Source of the DNA: Aeromonas sp. RU39B
GTDB taxonomy: Bacteria > Pseudomonadota > Gammaproteobacteria > Enterobacterales > Aeromonadaceae
DNA: 64,000 bases
Assembly: GCF_900156095.1 (NCBI RefSeq)
Contig: NZ_FTMJ01000002.1
Location: forward strand, 1-64,000
Direction: 5' to 3'
Shown here one piece after another: positions 48,455-58,647 of the stretch. The notes beneath the pieces are model-generated. The model searched no databases and was not told the DNA's origin. It worked only from the letters and a program-made list of their open reading frames with translations. A program made the translations under genes and the position numbers. Positions within the stretch are counted from its first letter, which is position 1; each line of letters starts with the position of its first letter.

Positions 48455-49030
48455 CTATCGTTTGATAGCCATCCCAAGAAAATGGCCATCTCGGCTGAAA
48501 TTGCACTCAAAGAAGACATCATCGCTCTGACCCGGTACCACGAATTGTCCGTGAGTACGCTCGGCCGGCAGGGTGGTGACGTCGTTTTTGTACTTGCCCA
48601 TGTCTTTGGCGGCATAATTCAGGCAGTAGCCCGGCATTTGCCCCACAGAGAGTTGCTCGCCACGATCATCGTCATCTCGATCATCATAAGCGCGGTCGTT
48701 ATTGGGGCGCTCGTCATTGAAACGGGAGTGGCGGTGGCTGCGGCGCACAACCGAGCCACACTCGTCGGACATTTCGTCACTGACATCACTGATCTTGTCG
48801 TGTTGAATTTCCAGACGAACGCACTGTTGATCGTCGGCATTCCACCAGTATTCAATCTTATTACTCGGTGCTGCGCCTTTCACAAAGCCACGATCTCGTA
48901 ATTCCTGTTTAGCCCAGGTTACGTCTTGATAGTTCAGATCGGAAGTATCCGCGGCCATTGTGGAATAACTAAATGCGTAGACACCACACAGGGCTGCTGC
49001 AGTAATACAATGTACCAGCTTCTTTTTCAT
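48455..49030 (-). CDS. Exported protein with shared cysteine domain, 191 residues
   Basis: Function not recognised. An N-terminal signal peptide (MKKKLVHC, hydrophobic core, cut near residue 26 at AMA) directs it to the periplasm or outside. Residues 38-91 form a domain with Y61, W63, N64, QC at 69-70 and Cys91. Residues 93-124 are Arg/Asp-rich and probably disordered. A C-terminal part has Cys136 and Cys176. The 61-91 segment has the same Cys-Cys distance and Asn-Cys distance as the neighbouring lipoprotein, so the two genes are likely paralogous in that domain. Confidence 0.8.
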   Translation of the reverse strand: MKKKLVHCITAAALCGVYAFSYSTMAADTSDLNYQDVTWAKQELRDRGFVKGAAPSNKIEYWWNADDQQCVRLEIQHDKISDVSDEMSDECGSVVRRSHRHSRFNDERPNNDRAYDDRDDDDRGEQLSVGQMPGYCLNYAAKDMGKYKNDVTTLPAERTHGQFVVPGQSDDVFFECNFSRDGHFLGMAIKR

Positions 49031-49076
49031 GAAAGGTTCACCTGATAATTAAAGCCTGAGAAAGTTATCTGTTTTA

Positions 49077-49505
49077 TTAAGCGCGGCAGTTGTCGTTGCG
49101 AGTGTCAGATGCGCTATCAATATCGCCTTCAATGCTCTTTAATTTCAGGCATTGACCGGAGCTCTCATTGAACCAGACCGTATAAGAGGCATGGCTACCA
49201 TGATCATTTTGCCAGCCATCCACCATATGGAACCCATCATGCTCCAGGGTGCGGTTGGCCTGGTTCTCACTTTCACCGACCAATGAGTTGGCATTAATGC
49301 GGTTGTCACGGTCATCACTCTTGTTATTGTCGTGATGGTCACCTTTCTTGTGGTGTCCGGCGTAATAACCGATGGCACCAGCAGCACCAATCGCAGTGGC
49401 ACCCAGCAACATGTCTTTGGTGTCCATATTTTGGCAACCGGTTAGCGTCAACGCGCTGGCCAGCATGACAATAAAGCCCAAACTCTCTTTACCATGTTTA
49501 CGCAT
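49077..49505 (-). CDS. Lipoprotein with glycine-zipper segment and shared cysteine domain
   Basis: A 142-residue predicted outer-membrane lipoprotein; the lipobox LTGC places the lipid on Cys24, with Gln at +2. Residues 35-49 (GATAIGAAGAIGYYAG) form a glycine-zipper-like hydrophobic stretch, followed by a His/Asp-rich part (HHKKGDHHDNN) that may bind metal. Residues 80-140 form a domain with W111, N113, QC at 118-119 and Cys140. This matches the domain of the 191-residue neighbour with a 21-residue Cys-Cys distance in both. Function unknown. It lies 46 bases upstream of that gene and may be cotranscribed. Confidence 0.8.
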   Translation of the reverse strand: MRKHGKESLGFIVMLASALTLTGCQNMDTKDMLLGATAIGAAGAIGYYAGHHKKGDHHDNNKSDDRDNRINANSLVGESENQANRTLEHDGFHMVDGWQNDHGSHASYTVWFNESSGQCLKLKSIEGDIDSASDTRNDNCRA

Positions 49506-49947
49506 GATGTCTTTCCGTTATGTCGATGAAAGGTGAGGCAGTGATGCCGTGTGGTCAGACTAGGTGCACGGGTGTGGAGAGGCCAGTGAAAAAGAATTAT
49601 TAAAAACTATTAAAAAGCATTAAATCATGAGGTTAGTCGCAGGTTTGCAGGCATTTAGCCATGTAGCAGAGGGGGCGAGGGGGGCGCCAAGGTCTTTTTG
49701 ACGAGGTTTTTAGAGATGAAATGGGATAGCAATAGAATGGGCGGCTACAGCACAAGGTTGATGAGTGAATACTGTTACCACCAGGTTGAACAATGACGGC
49801 AGTTTTTAATTATTTTTAATAATGGTATTTGCATTGCTTCTTTGAGTGTCGAGAAACTATATTGAAGCTGTCACGAAGTGTGTGGCATTTCAATTAATGA
49901 ATTCAAAAATATGAATTCCATTCCCTAAAGAGAGTTAGGAGCTTGCT
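49506..49947. other. AT-rich gap between the lipoprotein and DUF805 genes
   Basis: About 440 bases without a gene, holding divergent promoters. Three 10-base repeats of the type ATTAAAAACT (49599-49628) are in helical phase and would bend the DNA. Two copies of ATGAATTC (49898 and 49911) precede the DUF805 gene. No RNA gene was recognised. Confidence 0.5.
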
Positions 49948-50289
49948 ATGAACTGGTATCTTCGTGCCATTCAACACTATGCTGATTTTAAAGGACGGGC
50001 TTCTCGCCAAGAATACTGGATGTTCATGATTATCAATGCTGTTATTTTTGCAGTGTTGACATTTATCGGTGCCTATATTGGTCATAAGCTTGAAGTACAG
50101 GCTGTCTATGGTCTTTTTATTCTTATTCCCGGTATTGCATTGAGCGTGCGCCGTCTGCATGACACGAATCGCAGTGGTTGGCTTCTGTTGCTTGGTCTGT
50201 TGCCCATCATTGGTCAATTGATTGTTCTGTTTTTCAAAATCCAGAAGGGAAATGAAATGCCCAACCGGTTCGGTGTCACACCGTATTAA
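49948..50289 (+). CDS. DUF805 membrane protein
   Basis: A 113-residue inner-membrane protein of the DUF805 family (like E. coli YhaH). It has the N-terminal signature YADFKGRASRQEYWMF and the RRLHDTNRSGWLLLL segment in the middle, with three to four membrane helices and the short C-terminal NRFG. The function of the family is unknown. The ATG follows AGTTAGGAGC at good distance. Codon use is AT-richer than the flanking genes. The next gene starts 70 bases later. Confidence 0.92.
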   Translation: MNWYLRAIQHYADFKGRASRQEYWMFMIINAVIFAVLTFIGAYIGHKLEVQAVYGLFILIPGIALSVRRLHDTNRSGWLLLLGLLPIIGQLIVLFFKIQKGNEMPNRFGVTPY

Positions 50290-50359
50290 GTTGGCCCCCT
50301 TTTCCGAAGGCCCAGGGACGGGCCGACGGATTTTTATCGTGATCCATTAAGGAGCATGA

Positions 50360-50842
50360 GTGCCTGCAAAAATTCTGGTTCTGGGATTATTTGCCTCGCT
50401 CTTCATGTGGTGCTCTGCACGCTGGATCAATCGCTTCTCGCACTCCACCCCTTCACTCTGGATGCTGCAACGCCATATTGGCGGGGTGGATCTGCTGTCT
50501 GTTGCCGAATTGAACCAGGGCGTCGCATCATTTGTCGTGACGGCAGCAGGAAGTGTCCTGCTGGCCCTTTACCGACATGAAGAGACCTTGTTATCACCGC
50601 TACCAGCCTGTCCGCCGTATCAATCCGACTGCCTGCTGATCAATGGCATACCGCAGTTGGCAATCGCCTATCACTGGTCACAGACTGAGTGCCTGTGGCT
50701 GTTTTGCAACCCGGGCGCGCTGCTGGCTGCGTTAGAGGGGGGATGGGTGAGGTTAAGCGGCCCTTTGGGCGATCTACTGCTGGATGTCCGGGGCTTTGGT
50801 GACTATCGGGGCGCGCAGTTAGCGGCGCGGCCTCTTCAATGA
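50360..50842 (+). CDS. Uncharacterised 160-residue protein
   Basis: Not recognised. An N-terminal hydrophobic stretch (residues 4-19, ILVLGLFASLFMWCSA) may be a signal anchor, and the rest is mixed with several Cys, Trp and Leu. It has no known motif. The GTG at 50360 has AAGGAG eight bases upstream, which supports it as a real start. It lies 70 bases after the DUF805 gene and ends at a terminator shared with the his operon. Confidence 0.65.
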   Translation: MPAKILVLGLFASLFMWCSARWINRFSHSTPSLWMLQRHIGGVDLLSVAELNQGVASFVVTAAGSVLLALYRHEETLLSPLPACPPYQSDCLLINGIPQLAIAYHWSQTECLWLFCNPGALLAALEGGWVRLSGPLGDLLLDVRGFGDYRGAQLAARPLQ

Positions 50843-50866
50843 AAACGGGCCGTGCGGCCCGTTTTT
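50842..50866. terminator. Bidirectional terminator at the end of the his operon
   Basis: Stem AAAACGGGCC/GGCCCGTTTT with loop GTGC. It has T or A runs on both strands and serves the converging genes. Confidence 0.93.
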
Positions 50867-50867
50867 A

Positions 50868-51485
50868 TCATTTCTGATGGCGCTCATAGAGGCGCTGCAC
50901 CACATCGTGAAGCTCCAGCCCCTCGTTTTGCAGCAGCACTGTCAGGTGATAGAGCAGATCGGCTGACTCGTTGATAAGCTCTTCCCGATCTTTGGCCATG
51001 GCCGCCAGGGCCACTTCTACCCCCTCTTCGCCCACTTTCTGGGCAATGCGCTTGGTGCCCTTGCCATAGAGACGGGCGGTGTAGCTGGTCTCTGGATCGG
51101 CGCCTTTACGCCCCGCCAACACCTGCTCGAGTTCGGCCAGAAAGCCGAGCGGCGGCAGTGGATGACCATCAAAGCAGGAGGTGGTGCCATTGTGGCAAGT
51201 CGGCCCTACCGGCAAGGCGGCTACCAGCAGGCTGTCACGGTCGCAATCGGTGGTAATGGCTTTGAGATGCAGCACATGGCCCGAGCTTTCACCCTTGGTC
51301 CACAGGCGCTGCTTGCTGCGGCTAAAAAAGGTGACCTGGCCGGTGGCGAGGCTCTTTTCCAGCGCCGCGCGATTCATAAAGCCCTGCATCAGCACTTGGC
51401 CGCTGCGCTCGTGCTGCACGATGGCGGGAATAAGATCATCGCACTTGGCCCAGTCCAGGCTGTCGATATCAAAGGAAATAGTCAT
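50868..51485 (-). CDS. hisI: Histidine biosynthesis bifunctional HisIE
   Basis: Phosphoribosyl-AMP cyclohydrolase fused to phosphoribosyl-ATP pyrophosphohydrolase, steps 2 and 3 of histidine synthesis. The 205-residue protein has the HisI half (1-110; metal site CDRD, then CHNGTTSCF) and the HisE half (115-205; [24 protein letters not shown]). Last gene of the his operon, ten bases after hisF. Confidence 0.97.
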   Translation of the reverse strand: MTISFDIDSLDWAKCDDLIPAIVQHERSGQVLMQGFMNRAALEKSLATGQVTFFSRSKQRLWTKGESSGHVLHLKAITTDCDRDSLLVAALPVGPTCHNGTTSCFDGHPLPPLGFLAELEQVLAGRKGADPETSYTARLYGKGTKRIAQKVGEEGVEVALAAMAKDREELINESADLLYHLTVLLQNEGLELHDVVQRLYERHQK

Positions 51486-51495
51486 CAGAAGGCTC

Positions 51496-52268
51496 CTAAC
51501 TGCGAATGGCGATGCCCTGACTGCTCAGCCAGGCTTTGAGTTCGGGAATGGGGATGATCCCCTTGTGAAACACGGAAGCGGCCAGTGCGCCGTCTACGTC
51601 CGCATCCACGAAGGCATCGCGAAAGTGCTCCATGGCACCGGCGCCGCCCGAGGCAATCAGCGGTACCTTGCACAAGGCGCGCACGGCCTTGAGCTGGGCA
51701 ATGTCATAGCCTTGTCGCATGCCGTCCTGGTTCATGACGTTGAGCACAATTTCTCCTGCGCCACGGCGCTGCACTTCCTGCACCCACTCGGGGGTGGTCC
51801 AGCGAGTGGTCAGGGTGCGGCTCTCGTCACCGGTAAATTGCTTGACCTGATAGTGACCGGTGGCGGCATCGAAGTATGAGTCGATCCCCACCACCACACA
51901 CTGCACGCCAAAGCGTTCGGCCAGACGGGTGATCAGGGTCGGGTCGGCCAGCGCCGGCGAGTTGACAGAGACCTTGTCGGCACCAAACTCAAGCACCTGG
52001 CGCGCGTCTTCCACACTCTTGATGCCGCCAGCGACGCAGAAGGGGATGTCAATCACCTCGGCGACCCGGCTGACCCAGCTTTTATCGACCACGCGACTGT
52101 CACTCGAGGCGGTGATGTCATAAAACACCAGCTCATCGGCCCCTTCGGCGGCATAACGGCGCGCCAGATCGACGATATTGCCCATCACCTCGTGGTTACG
52201 AAACTGAACCCCCTTGACCACCACGCCATCTTTGACGTCCAGACAGGGAATAATGCGACGTGCCAGCA

Positions 52269-52269
<1 letters not shown>
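51496..52269 (-). CDS. hisF: Imidazole glycerol phosphate synthase, cyclase subunit
   Basis: TIM-barrel partner of HisH that forms imidazole glycerol phosphate and AICAR. The 257-residue protein starts [20 protein letters not shown] with the catalytic Asp11 and has Asp130-type VVGIDSYFD, and [10 protein letters not shown] at the end. Its start shares one base with the hisA stop (TGATG), so translation is coupled. Confidence 0.98.
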
Positions 52270-53623
<1,354 letters not shown>

Positions 53624-54733
53624 TTACAGCACTCCTTTGCTCGAGGGGAGATCAGTGCCCTCGATCCGCACTGCCTGGCGCAGCGCACGGCCAAAGCCCT
53701 TGAACAGCGCCTCGACCTGATGGTGGGTGTTGCCGCTACCGACCTTCATCTGCAAGGTGATGGCCATGGCATCGGAGAGCGAGCGAAAGAAGTGCGGCAC
53801 CATTTCGGTAGCCAGCTCACCGACCTGATCGCGGCCAAACCCACTCGGGCAATCAAACACAAAGTAGGGACGACCGCTCAAATCCATGGCGGTGCCGACC
53901 TCTTGCTCGGTGAGCGGGCGGGCGTCGATCACGGCTTGCACCTCATCCATGGCCAGCACAAAGCCGAACCGGCCAATGCCGCGCTTGTTGCCGAGCGCCA
54001 TTTTCAGCGCCTGACCGAGCGCGATGCCGGTGTCTTCCACCGTGTGGTGATCATCGATGTGCAGATCGCCGCTCACCTCAACCTCCATCTGGATACCGGA
54101 GTGGGTGGCAATCTGGTCGAGCATGTGATCAAAAAAGCCGAGCCCGGTATTGATGCGGTTGCCACCGGCGCGGTCGAGATCCACCGCGATGCGGATGCGG
54201 GTCTCTTTGGTATTGCGCACCACTTCAGCCTTGCGGCCGCAGCCGAGCAGCTGGTCACGAATCGCCAGCCAGTTGTTCTCGGTCGGGTGGTAGCGAAGCC
54301 CGGTAATGCCCATGTTGTCGGCCAGTTGGATGTCAGTTTGACGATCGCCAATCACAAACGAGCGGCTGTAGTCGATACGACCGGAAGCCAGGTACTCCTT
54401 GACCAGCCCGAGGTGCGGCTTGCGGCAGCTGCAGCCATCGCCCGGGAAGTGCGGACAGATCAGCACCTTCTCCCAGTTAACACCTTGTGATTCAAACAGA
54501 TGCATCATCAGATCATGCGGCGGCTGGAAATTTTCAAGCGGCAGGCTCGCGGTGCCCAGCCCATCCTGATTGGTCACCATCACCAGGGTAAATCCGGCGG
54601 CCTGCAATTCGCGCAAAACCGGGATCACCATGGGCTCAAAGCGCAGCTTGTCGAGACGGTCTACCTGCTTGTCGGTGACCGGCTCTTCAATCAGGGTGCC
54701 GTCACGGTCGATAAAAAGAAACGGTGTGCTCAT
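53624..54733 (-). CDS. hisB: Bifunctional histidinol-phosphatase / IGP dehydratase
   Basis: Steps 6 and 8 of histidine synthesis in one 369-residue protein. The N-terminal HAD phosphatase has [12 protein letters not shown], with the nucleophile Asp, and a zinc-binding cysteine loop ([14 protein letters not shown]). The C-terminal IGP dehydratase (from residue 178) has [19 protein letters not shown] and the second HHxxE-type motif ([19 protein letters not shown]). Confidence 0.98.
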   Translation of the reverse strand: MSTPFLFIDRDGTLIEEPVTDKQVDRLDKLRFEPMVIPVLRELQAAGFTLVMVTNQDGLGTASLPLENFQPPHDLMMHLFESQGVNWEKVLICPHFPGDGCSCRKPHLGLVKEYLASGRIDYSRSFVIGDRQTDIQLADNMGITGLRYHPTENNWLAIRDQLLGCGRKAEVVRNTKETRIRIAVDLDRAGGNRINTGLGFFDHMLDQIATHSGIQMEVEVSGDLHIDDHHTVEDTGIALGQALKMALGNKRGIGRFGFVLAMDEVQAVIDARPLTEQEVGTAMDLSGRPYFVFDCPSGFGRDQVGELATEMVPHFFRSLSDAMAITLQMKVGSGNTHHQVEALFKGFGRALRQAVRIEGTDLPSSKGVL

Positions 54734-54742
54734 AAGGTCTCC

Positions 54743-55801
54743 TTACCTGATATCGCGCAGCACGGTGAGCACGGCGTCCATTTCGCCCTGATAACCGATG
54801 GTGATACGCACCGAGTCGGCCAGGGTTGGCTTGTTGGAAAAATCACGCAGTATGATGCCGGACTCTTTCATGGCCGCAAAGACGCGGGCGCCATCGGTAA
54901 AGCGCACCAGCACAAAGTTGCCCTTGTCTTCGAAGATTTCGCGCACGCACGGCAGCGTTTTGAGTTCAGCCTTAAGGCGAGCTTTCTGGGCGTTGAGCTC
55001 GCGCACCCGCTCCTGCATCAGGGCCATGCCATCTTTCGAAAGCGCCTGCTTGGCAATCTGCGCCACCGGATCCGGGATGGGGTAGGGGGCAATCACCTTG
55101 GCCAGCAGGCTGATGATCTCGGCGCTGGCCAGGGTAAAGCCACAGCGGATCCCGGCCAGGGCAAACGCCTTGGAGAGGGTCCGGGTGACAATCAGGTTGG
55201 GGTAGCGGGCAAGCAAATCGACCACGCTCGCCTCGGGGCAGAACTCGATATAGGCCTCGTCCACCACAATCAGTGCGCGGCTGTCGGCGGTTTCCAGCAG
55301 ATCAATCAACCCGTCGCGGCCGACCAGATCGCCGGTCGGATTGTTGGGGGAACAGAGAAACACCACCTTGACGTCTGACAGGCGGCTCTTGATTTCGCCC
55401 CAGTCAGGCTGGCGGCGCGTGGTGAGCGGCACTTCGACAATTCCCACCCCACAGGTTTCGGCGCTGATGGCGTACATGCCATAGGTGGGCGGGCAGATCA
55501 TCACCTGATCCTGGCCGGCTTCGCAAAAGGTGCGAATGACCAGCTCGATGGCCTCATCGGCGCCACGGCTGACCAGTACCTGATCGGCATTGACGCCGGC
55601 ATAGGCGGCGTAAGAGTCGACCACCTGCGGCGGTTGGCACTCGGGATAGCGGTTGAGGCGATCGGCACTGATGGTAAACGGGTAGGCAAGCGGTGCCTCG
55701 TTGGCATTGAGCCAGACGTGCCCCTTGCCGCCAATGCGGCGCGCTGACTGGTAGGGAGTAAGTGCACGCACCGCGCGCCGGGCCAGATCCTTGATACTCA
55801 T
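54743..55801 (-). CDS. hisC: Histidinol-phosphate aminotransferase
   Basis: PLP enzyme for step 7. The 352-residue class I/II aminotransferase has ADEAIELVIRTF, SPNNPTGD, DEAYIEF and the PLP lysine in TRTLSKAFALAGIRCG. Starts near ACTGATAAAAGGACG, fourteen bases after the hisD stop. Ordinary in length and motif content. Confidence 0.98.
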   Translation of the reverse strand: MSIKDLARRAVRALTPYQSARRIGGKGHVWLNANEAPLAYPFTISADRLNRYPECQPPQVVDSYAAYAGVNADQVLVSRGADEAIELVIRTFCEAGQDQVMICPPTYGMYAISAETCGVGIVEVPLTTRRQPDWGEIKSRLSDVKVVFLCSPNNPTGDLVGRDGLIDLLETADSRALIVVDEAYIEFCPEASVVDLLARYPNLIVTRTLSKAFALAGIRCGFTLASAEIISLLAKVIAPYPIPDPVAQIAKQALSKDGMALMQERVRELNAQKARLKAELKTLPCVREIFEDKGNFVLVRFTDGARVFAAMKESGIILRDFSNKPTLADSVRITIGYQGEMDAVLTVLRDIR

Positions 55802-55815
55802 GAGACGTCCTTTTA

Positions 55816-57102
55816 TCAGTTCAGTGCGTTCAAACGCAGGGTCACGGCATTTTTGTGGGCGCCCAGTCCTTCCGACTCGGCGATGCGCTCGACAATCGGT
55901 CCCAGCCCTTTGAGCCCGTCCGCTGTCAGCTCCTGCACCGTGTAGCGGCGCTGGTAGTCGGCCAGTCCCAAGCTCGAGCAGGTACGCGCATAGCCATAGG
56001 TCGGCAGGGTGTGGTTGGTGCCACTGGCGTAATCGCCTACCGACTCCGGCGTCCAGGGGCCGAGGAAGATGGAGCCGGCGTTTTCCAGCTGACCGAGCAG
56101 GGCGCGTGGATCGCGGGTCTGCACAATCAGGTGCTCGGGGGCATAGATGTTGGAGATGGCGCAGGCTTCATCAATGTTGGCACACAGCAAAATCAGGCTG
56201 CTTTCGAGCGCCTTGGCGGCGATGTCGCGTCGCGCCAGTTGCGCCAGCTGACGCTCGACCTCTTCTTTGACCCTGGCCGCCAGTGTCTGGCTGTCGGTCA
56301 CCAGCACCACCTGGCTGTCCGGGCCGTGCTCGGCCTGGGAGAGCAGGTCAGCGGCAATAAAGGCCGGGTTGGCGGTCTCATCGGCAATCACCAACACCTC
56401 GGAGGGGCCGGCGGGCATGTCAATGGCGGCGCCGCGCACATCCTGGCTGACCTGACGCTTGGCTTCGGTCACATAGCTGTTGCCCGGGCCAAAGATCTTG
56501 TCAACCTTGGGAATGCTCTCGGTGCCATAGGCCATGGCGGCAATAGCTTGGGCGCCGCCGATGGCGAACACCTTCTCCACGCCGCAAGCTCGGGCGGCAA
56601 ACAGGATCTCGTCACTGGCTGGGGAGGGGGTGCACAGCACCACCTCGCGGCAACCGGCGATGGCGGCCGGAATCGCCAGCATCATCACAGTCGAGGGGAG
56701 CGGCGCGCTGCCGCCCGGCACATAAAGGCCAACCCGGGCAATCGGTTGAGTGCGCAGCTCGCACACTACCCCCGGTTGGGTTTCCACGCGCAGCACCGGC
56801 TGCGCCTGGGCGGCGTGGAAGGTGCGGATATTGCCGATCGCCTGGCGAATGGCAGATTTGATCTCATCGCCTAGGCGCGCATCGGCGGCAGCGAACTCTT
56901 GCTCGCTGATGCGCAGTGTTTCACGCGGTGCCCGCTCGAAGCGGCGCGACAACTCGCGCAGCGCTGCATCACCGTCGCGGCGCACCTGAGCAATGATGCC
57001 GCTCACGGTCGTGGCCAGCGATTCGGCGTTGGCCAGTGCCGGGCGCTCGAGCAGGCTGCGCTGCTCGGCTAAAGAGAGGATGTTCCAGTCGCAGGTTTTC
57101 AT
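55816..57102 (-). CDS. hisD: Histidinol dehydrogenase
   Basis: Zinc enzyme that oxidises histidinol to histidine in two NAD steps. The 428-residue protein has [20 protein letters not shown], the [14 protein letters not shown] motif, [14 protein letters not shown], and the zinc/catalytic segment [12 protein letters not shown], followed by the proton-relay region NIYAPEHL. It begins four bases after hisG. Confidence 0.98.
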   Translation of the reverse strand: MKTCDWNILSLAEQRSLLERPALANAESLATTVSGIIAQVRRDGDAALRELSRRFERAPRETLRISEQEFAAADARLGDEIKSAIRQAIGNIRTFHAAQAQPVLRVETQPGVVCELRTQPIARVGLYVPGGSAPLPSTVMMLAIPAAIAGCREVVLCTPSPASDEILFAARACGVEKVFAIGGAQAIAAMAYGTESIPKVDKIFGPGNSYVTEAKRQVSQDVRGAAIDMPAGPSEVLVIADETANPAFIAADLLSQAEHGPDSQVVLVTDSQTLAARVKEEVERQLAQLARRDIAAKALESSLILLCANIDEACAISNIYAPEHLIVQTRDPRALLGQLENAGSIFLGPWTPESVGDYASGTNHTLPTYGYARTCSSLGLADYQRRYTVQELTADGLKGLGPIVERIAESEGLGAHKNAVTLRLNALN

Positions 57103-57106
57103 CGCC

Positions 57107-58003
57107 TTACTCCATCATCTTCTCGATGGGCAGCACCAGAATCGAGCTGGCACCGAGGGCCTTGAGGCGCTCCATGGTTTCCCAGAACAGGGTTTCGCTA
57201 GAGACCACATGCAGGGCGACCTGATTGGTGTCGCCAGCCAGCTGCATGATGGTCGGGTGCTCGGCGCCCGGCAGCAGGGAGGTGATCGCCTCAAGCTTCT
57301 CTTTCGGAGCGTGCAGCATGATGTATTTGCTCTCACGCGCCTGCAACATGCCTTGAATGCGCGGCATCAGCTTGTCGATCAGCTGCTGCTTGCTGCTCTC
57401 AAGGGGTTGGGCGGCCTGGATCAGCACGGCCTTGGAGCGGTAGATAACTTCCACCTCTTTCAGACCGTTAGCTTCGAGCGTAGCGCCTGTTGAGACCAGA
57501 TCGCAGATGGCATCGGCAAGACCGGCGCGCGGGGCCACTTCCACCGAGCCGCCCAGCATCACGCTTTTGAACGGCAGGCCACGCTCGGCAAAAAAGCGCT
57601 TGAGCAAGCCGGGGTAGGAGGTGGCGATACGCTTGTCGGCAAGGCACTCGGCGCCGGTGTAATCGAGCTCGCGCGGCACTGCCAGCGACAGGCGGCAGCC
57701 TCCGAAGTCGAGCTGCTTGAGGGTTTTGACCTCGGCGGCCAGTCCCAGAGCCTGACGGCGCAGCTGCTCTTCTTCCAGCACGTTTTCACCGATGATGCCA
57801 AGGTCCACCACGCCATCCATCACCAGACCCGGGATGTCGTCGTCACGTACGCGCAGAATGTCGATGGGCATGTTTTCGACGTGGGCAATCAGCCGCTGCT
57901 CGAGCAGGTTGATCTTGAGGCCGCAGCTTTTGAGCAGGGCTTGGGAATCCTGGCTAAGACGGCCGGACTTTTGCATTGCGATACGCAGACGTTGTGTTTC
58001 CAT
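57107..58003 (-). CDS. hisG: ATP phosphoribosyltransferase
   Basis: First and feedback-controlled enzyme of histidine synthesis. The 298-residue long-form HisG has the catalytic part with [11 protein letters not shown] and the PRPP site ISTGAT-like [13 protein letters not shown]. The C-terminal 80 residues form the ACT-like regulatory domain that binds histidine, so no HisZ is needed. First structural gene after the attenuator. Confidence 0.98.
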   Translation of the reverse strand: METQRLRIAMQKSGRLSQDSQALLKSCGLKINLLEQRLIAHVENMPIDILRVRDDDIPGLVMDGVVDLGIIGENVLEEEQLRRQALGLAAEVKTLKQLDFGGCRLSLAVPRELDYTGAECLADKRIATSYPGLLKRFFAERGLPFKSVMLGGSVEVAPRAGLADAICDLVSTGATLEANGLKEVEVIYRSKAVLIQAAQPLESSKQQLIDKLMPRIQGMLQARESKYIMLHAPKEKLEAITSLLPGAEHPTIMQLAGDTNQVALHVVSSETLFWETMERLKALGASSILVLPIEKMME

Positions 58004-58028
58004 TGCTCAATTTTCCTTTAACTAAAAA

Positions 58029-58061
58029 CAAAAAACCCTCGGAAGCGGTGCTTCCGAGGGT
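58029..58061 (-). terminator. his attenuator terminator
   Basis: Twelve-bp stem ACCCTCGGAAGC/GCTTCCGAGGGT with loop ACC (minus strand) followed by a T run, between hisL and hisG. Formed when histidyl-tRNA is plentiful, it would stop transcription before hisG. Confidence 0.93.
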
Positions 58062-58125
58062 CTGCTGATCGAGGGCCTGTGGAAGTCACCAGTATCGGTC
58101 TTCCAGCAGCCAACCTCCTGAAAGA

Positions 58126-58176
58126 CTATTCGGGATGATGGTGGTGGTGATGATGAGCTTTCAGCAGGGTGGACAT
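58126..58176 (-). CDS. hisL: his operon leader peptide
   Basis: A 16-residue peptide, Met-Ser-Thr-Leu-Leu-Lys-Ala, seven His, Pro-Glu, then TAG. It is the same length as E. coli HisL, which also has seven consecutive His. Ribosome stalling at the His codons when charged tRNA-His is short would favour the antiterminator and let transcription reach hisG. TGAGAGAACACC precedes the ATG. Confidence 0.95.
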   Translation of the reverse strand: MSTLLKAHHHHHHHPE

Positions 58177-58232
58177 GGTGTTCTCTCACTTAACAAACAG
58201 GTGGCCGTCTTCTTAGACGCCGATGTGGTTTT

Positions 58233-58260
58233 AAATTACCCATCTGGAGCGAAATTGCAA
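58233..58260 (-). promoter_or_regulatory. Candidate his operon promoter
   Basis: On the minus strand, TTGCAA (58260-58255), a 16-base spacer, then TAATTT (58238-58233), about 55 bases before the leader peptide start. Pattern-based only. Confidence 0.4.
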
Positions 58261-58362
58261 CCCCCGTATGAAATAAAACTACAAGGTCAAGTTCGCAGGC
58301 GGCCGGTCGATAAATCATCAACCATGATTGATAGAGACAGGCAGTGCTGCCAGGAGCGCAAA

Positions 58363-58599
58363 ATGGCCAATCAGGATCTCATCTACTCCATCTTGCCTCG
58401 TGCCCCCGCCGCGCCCGGCTCTGATACAGTGCCGCGGGACGTGCGGGCCATTGCCAAGAAACCGCGTATTGACCCGAGCAGCCCCGATAGCCGTGAGCAG
58501 AGCAAGCAGCAAGCCAAGCCGCAGGTGCGTCCCCCACACCAGCCCACCGAAGGGGAAGTGCCGGAAGATCCTCCGCACCAGATTGACCTCTTCGTCTGA
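58363..58599 (+). CDS. Small proline-rich protein upstream of yoaA
   Basis: A 78-residue product from the ATG at 58363, which has CAGGAG upstream. It is rich in Pro, Gln, Ser, Asp and Arg with no hydrophobic core, so it is likely disordered, and ends in the motif HQIDLFV. No family is recognised. It lies 48 bases before yoaA on the same strand. An upstream extension to 58135 overlaps the his leader and is unlikely. Confidence 0.6.
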   Translation: MANQDLIYSILPRAPAAPGSDTVPRDVRAIAKKPRIDPSSPDSREQSKQQAKPQVRPPHQPTEGEVPEDPPHQIDLFV

Positions 58600-58647
58600 C
58601 GCTCGCTTTTGGTATACTCGGGCTTTTGGTCACGACGCCCGCACCTG

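Noticed and set aside
48309..48530. A 73-codon plus-strand frame between the ToxR-like and exported protein genes
   Set aside because: It runs through a terminator hairpin and into the opposite gene, with a Lys/Arg-rich low-complexity product.
58135..58362. Upstream extension of the 78-residue gene before yoaA
   Set aside because: It would read the his leader peptide region on the opposite strand; the ATG at 58363 has its own ribosome site.
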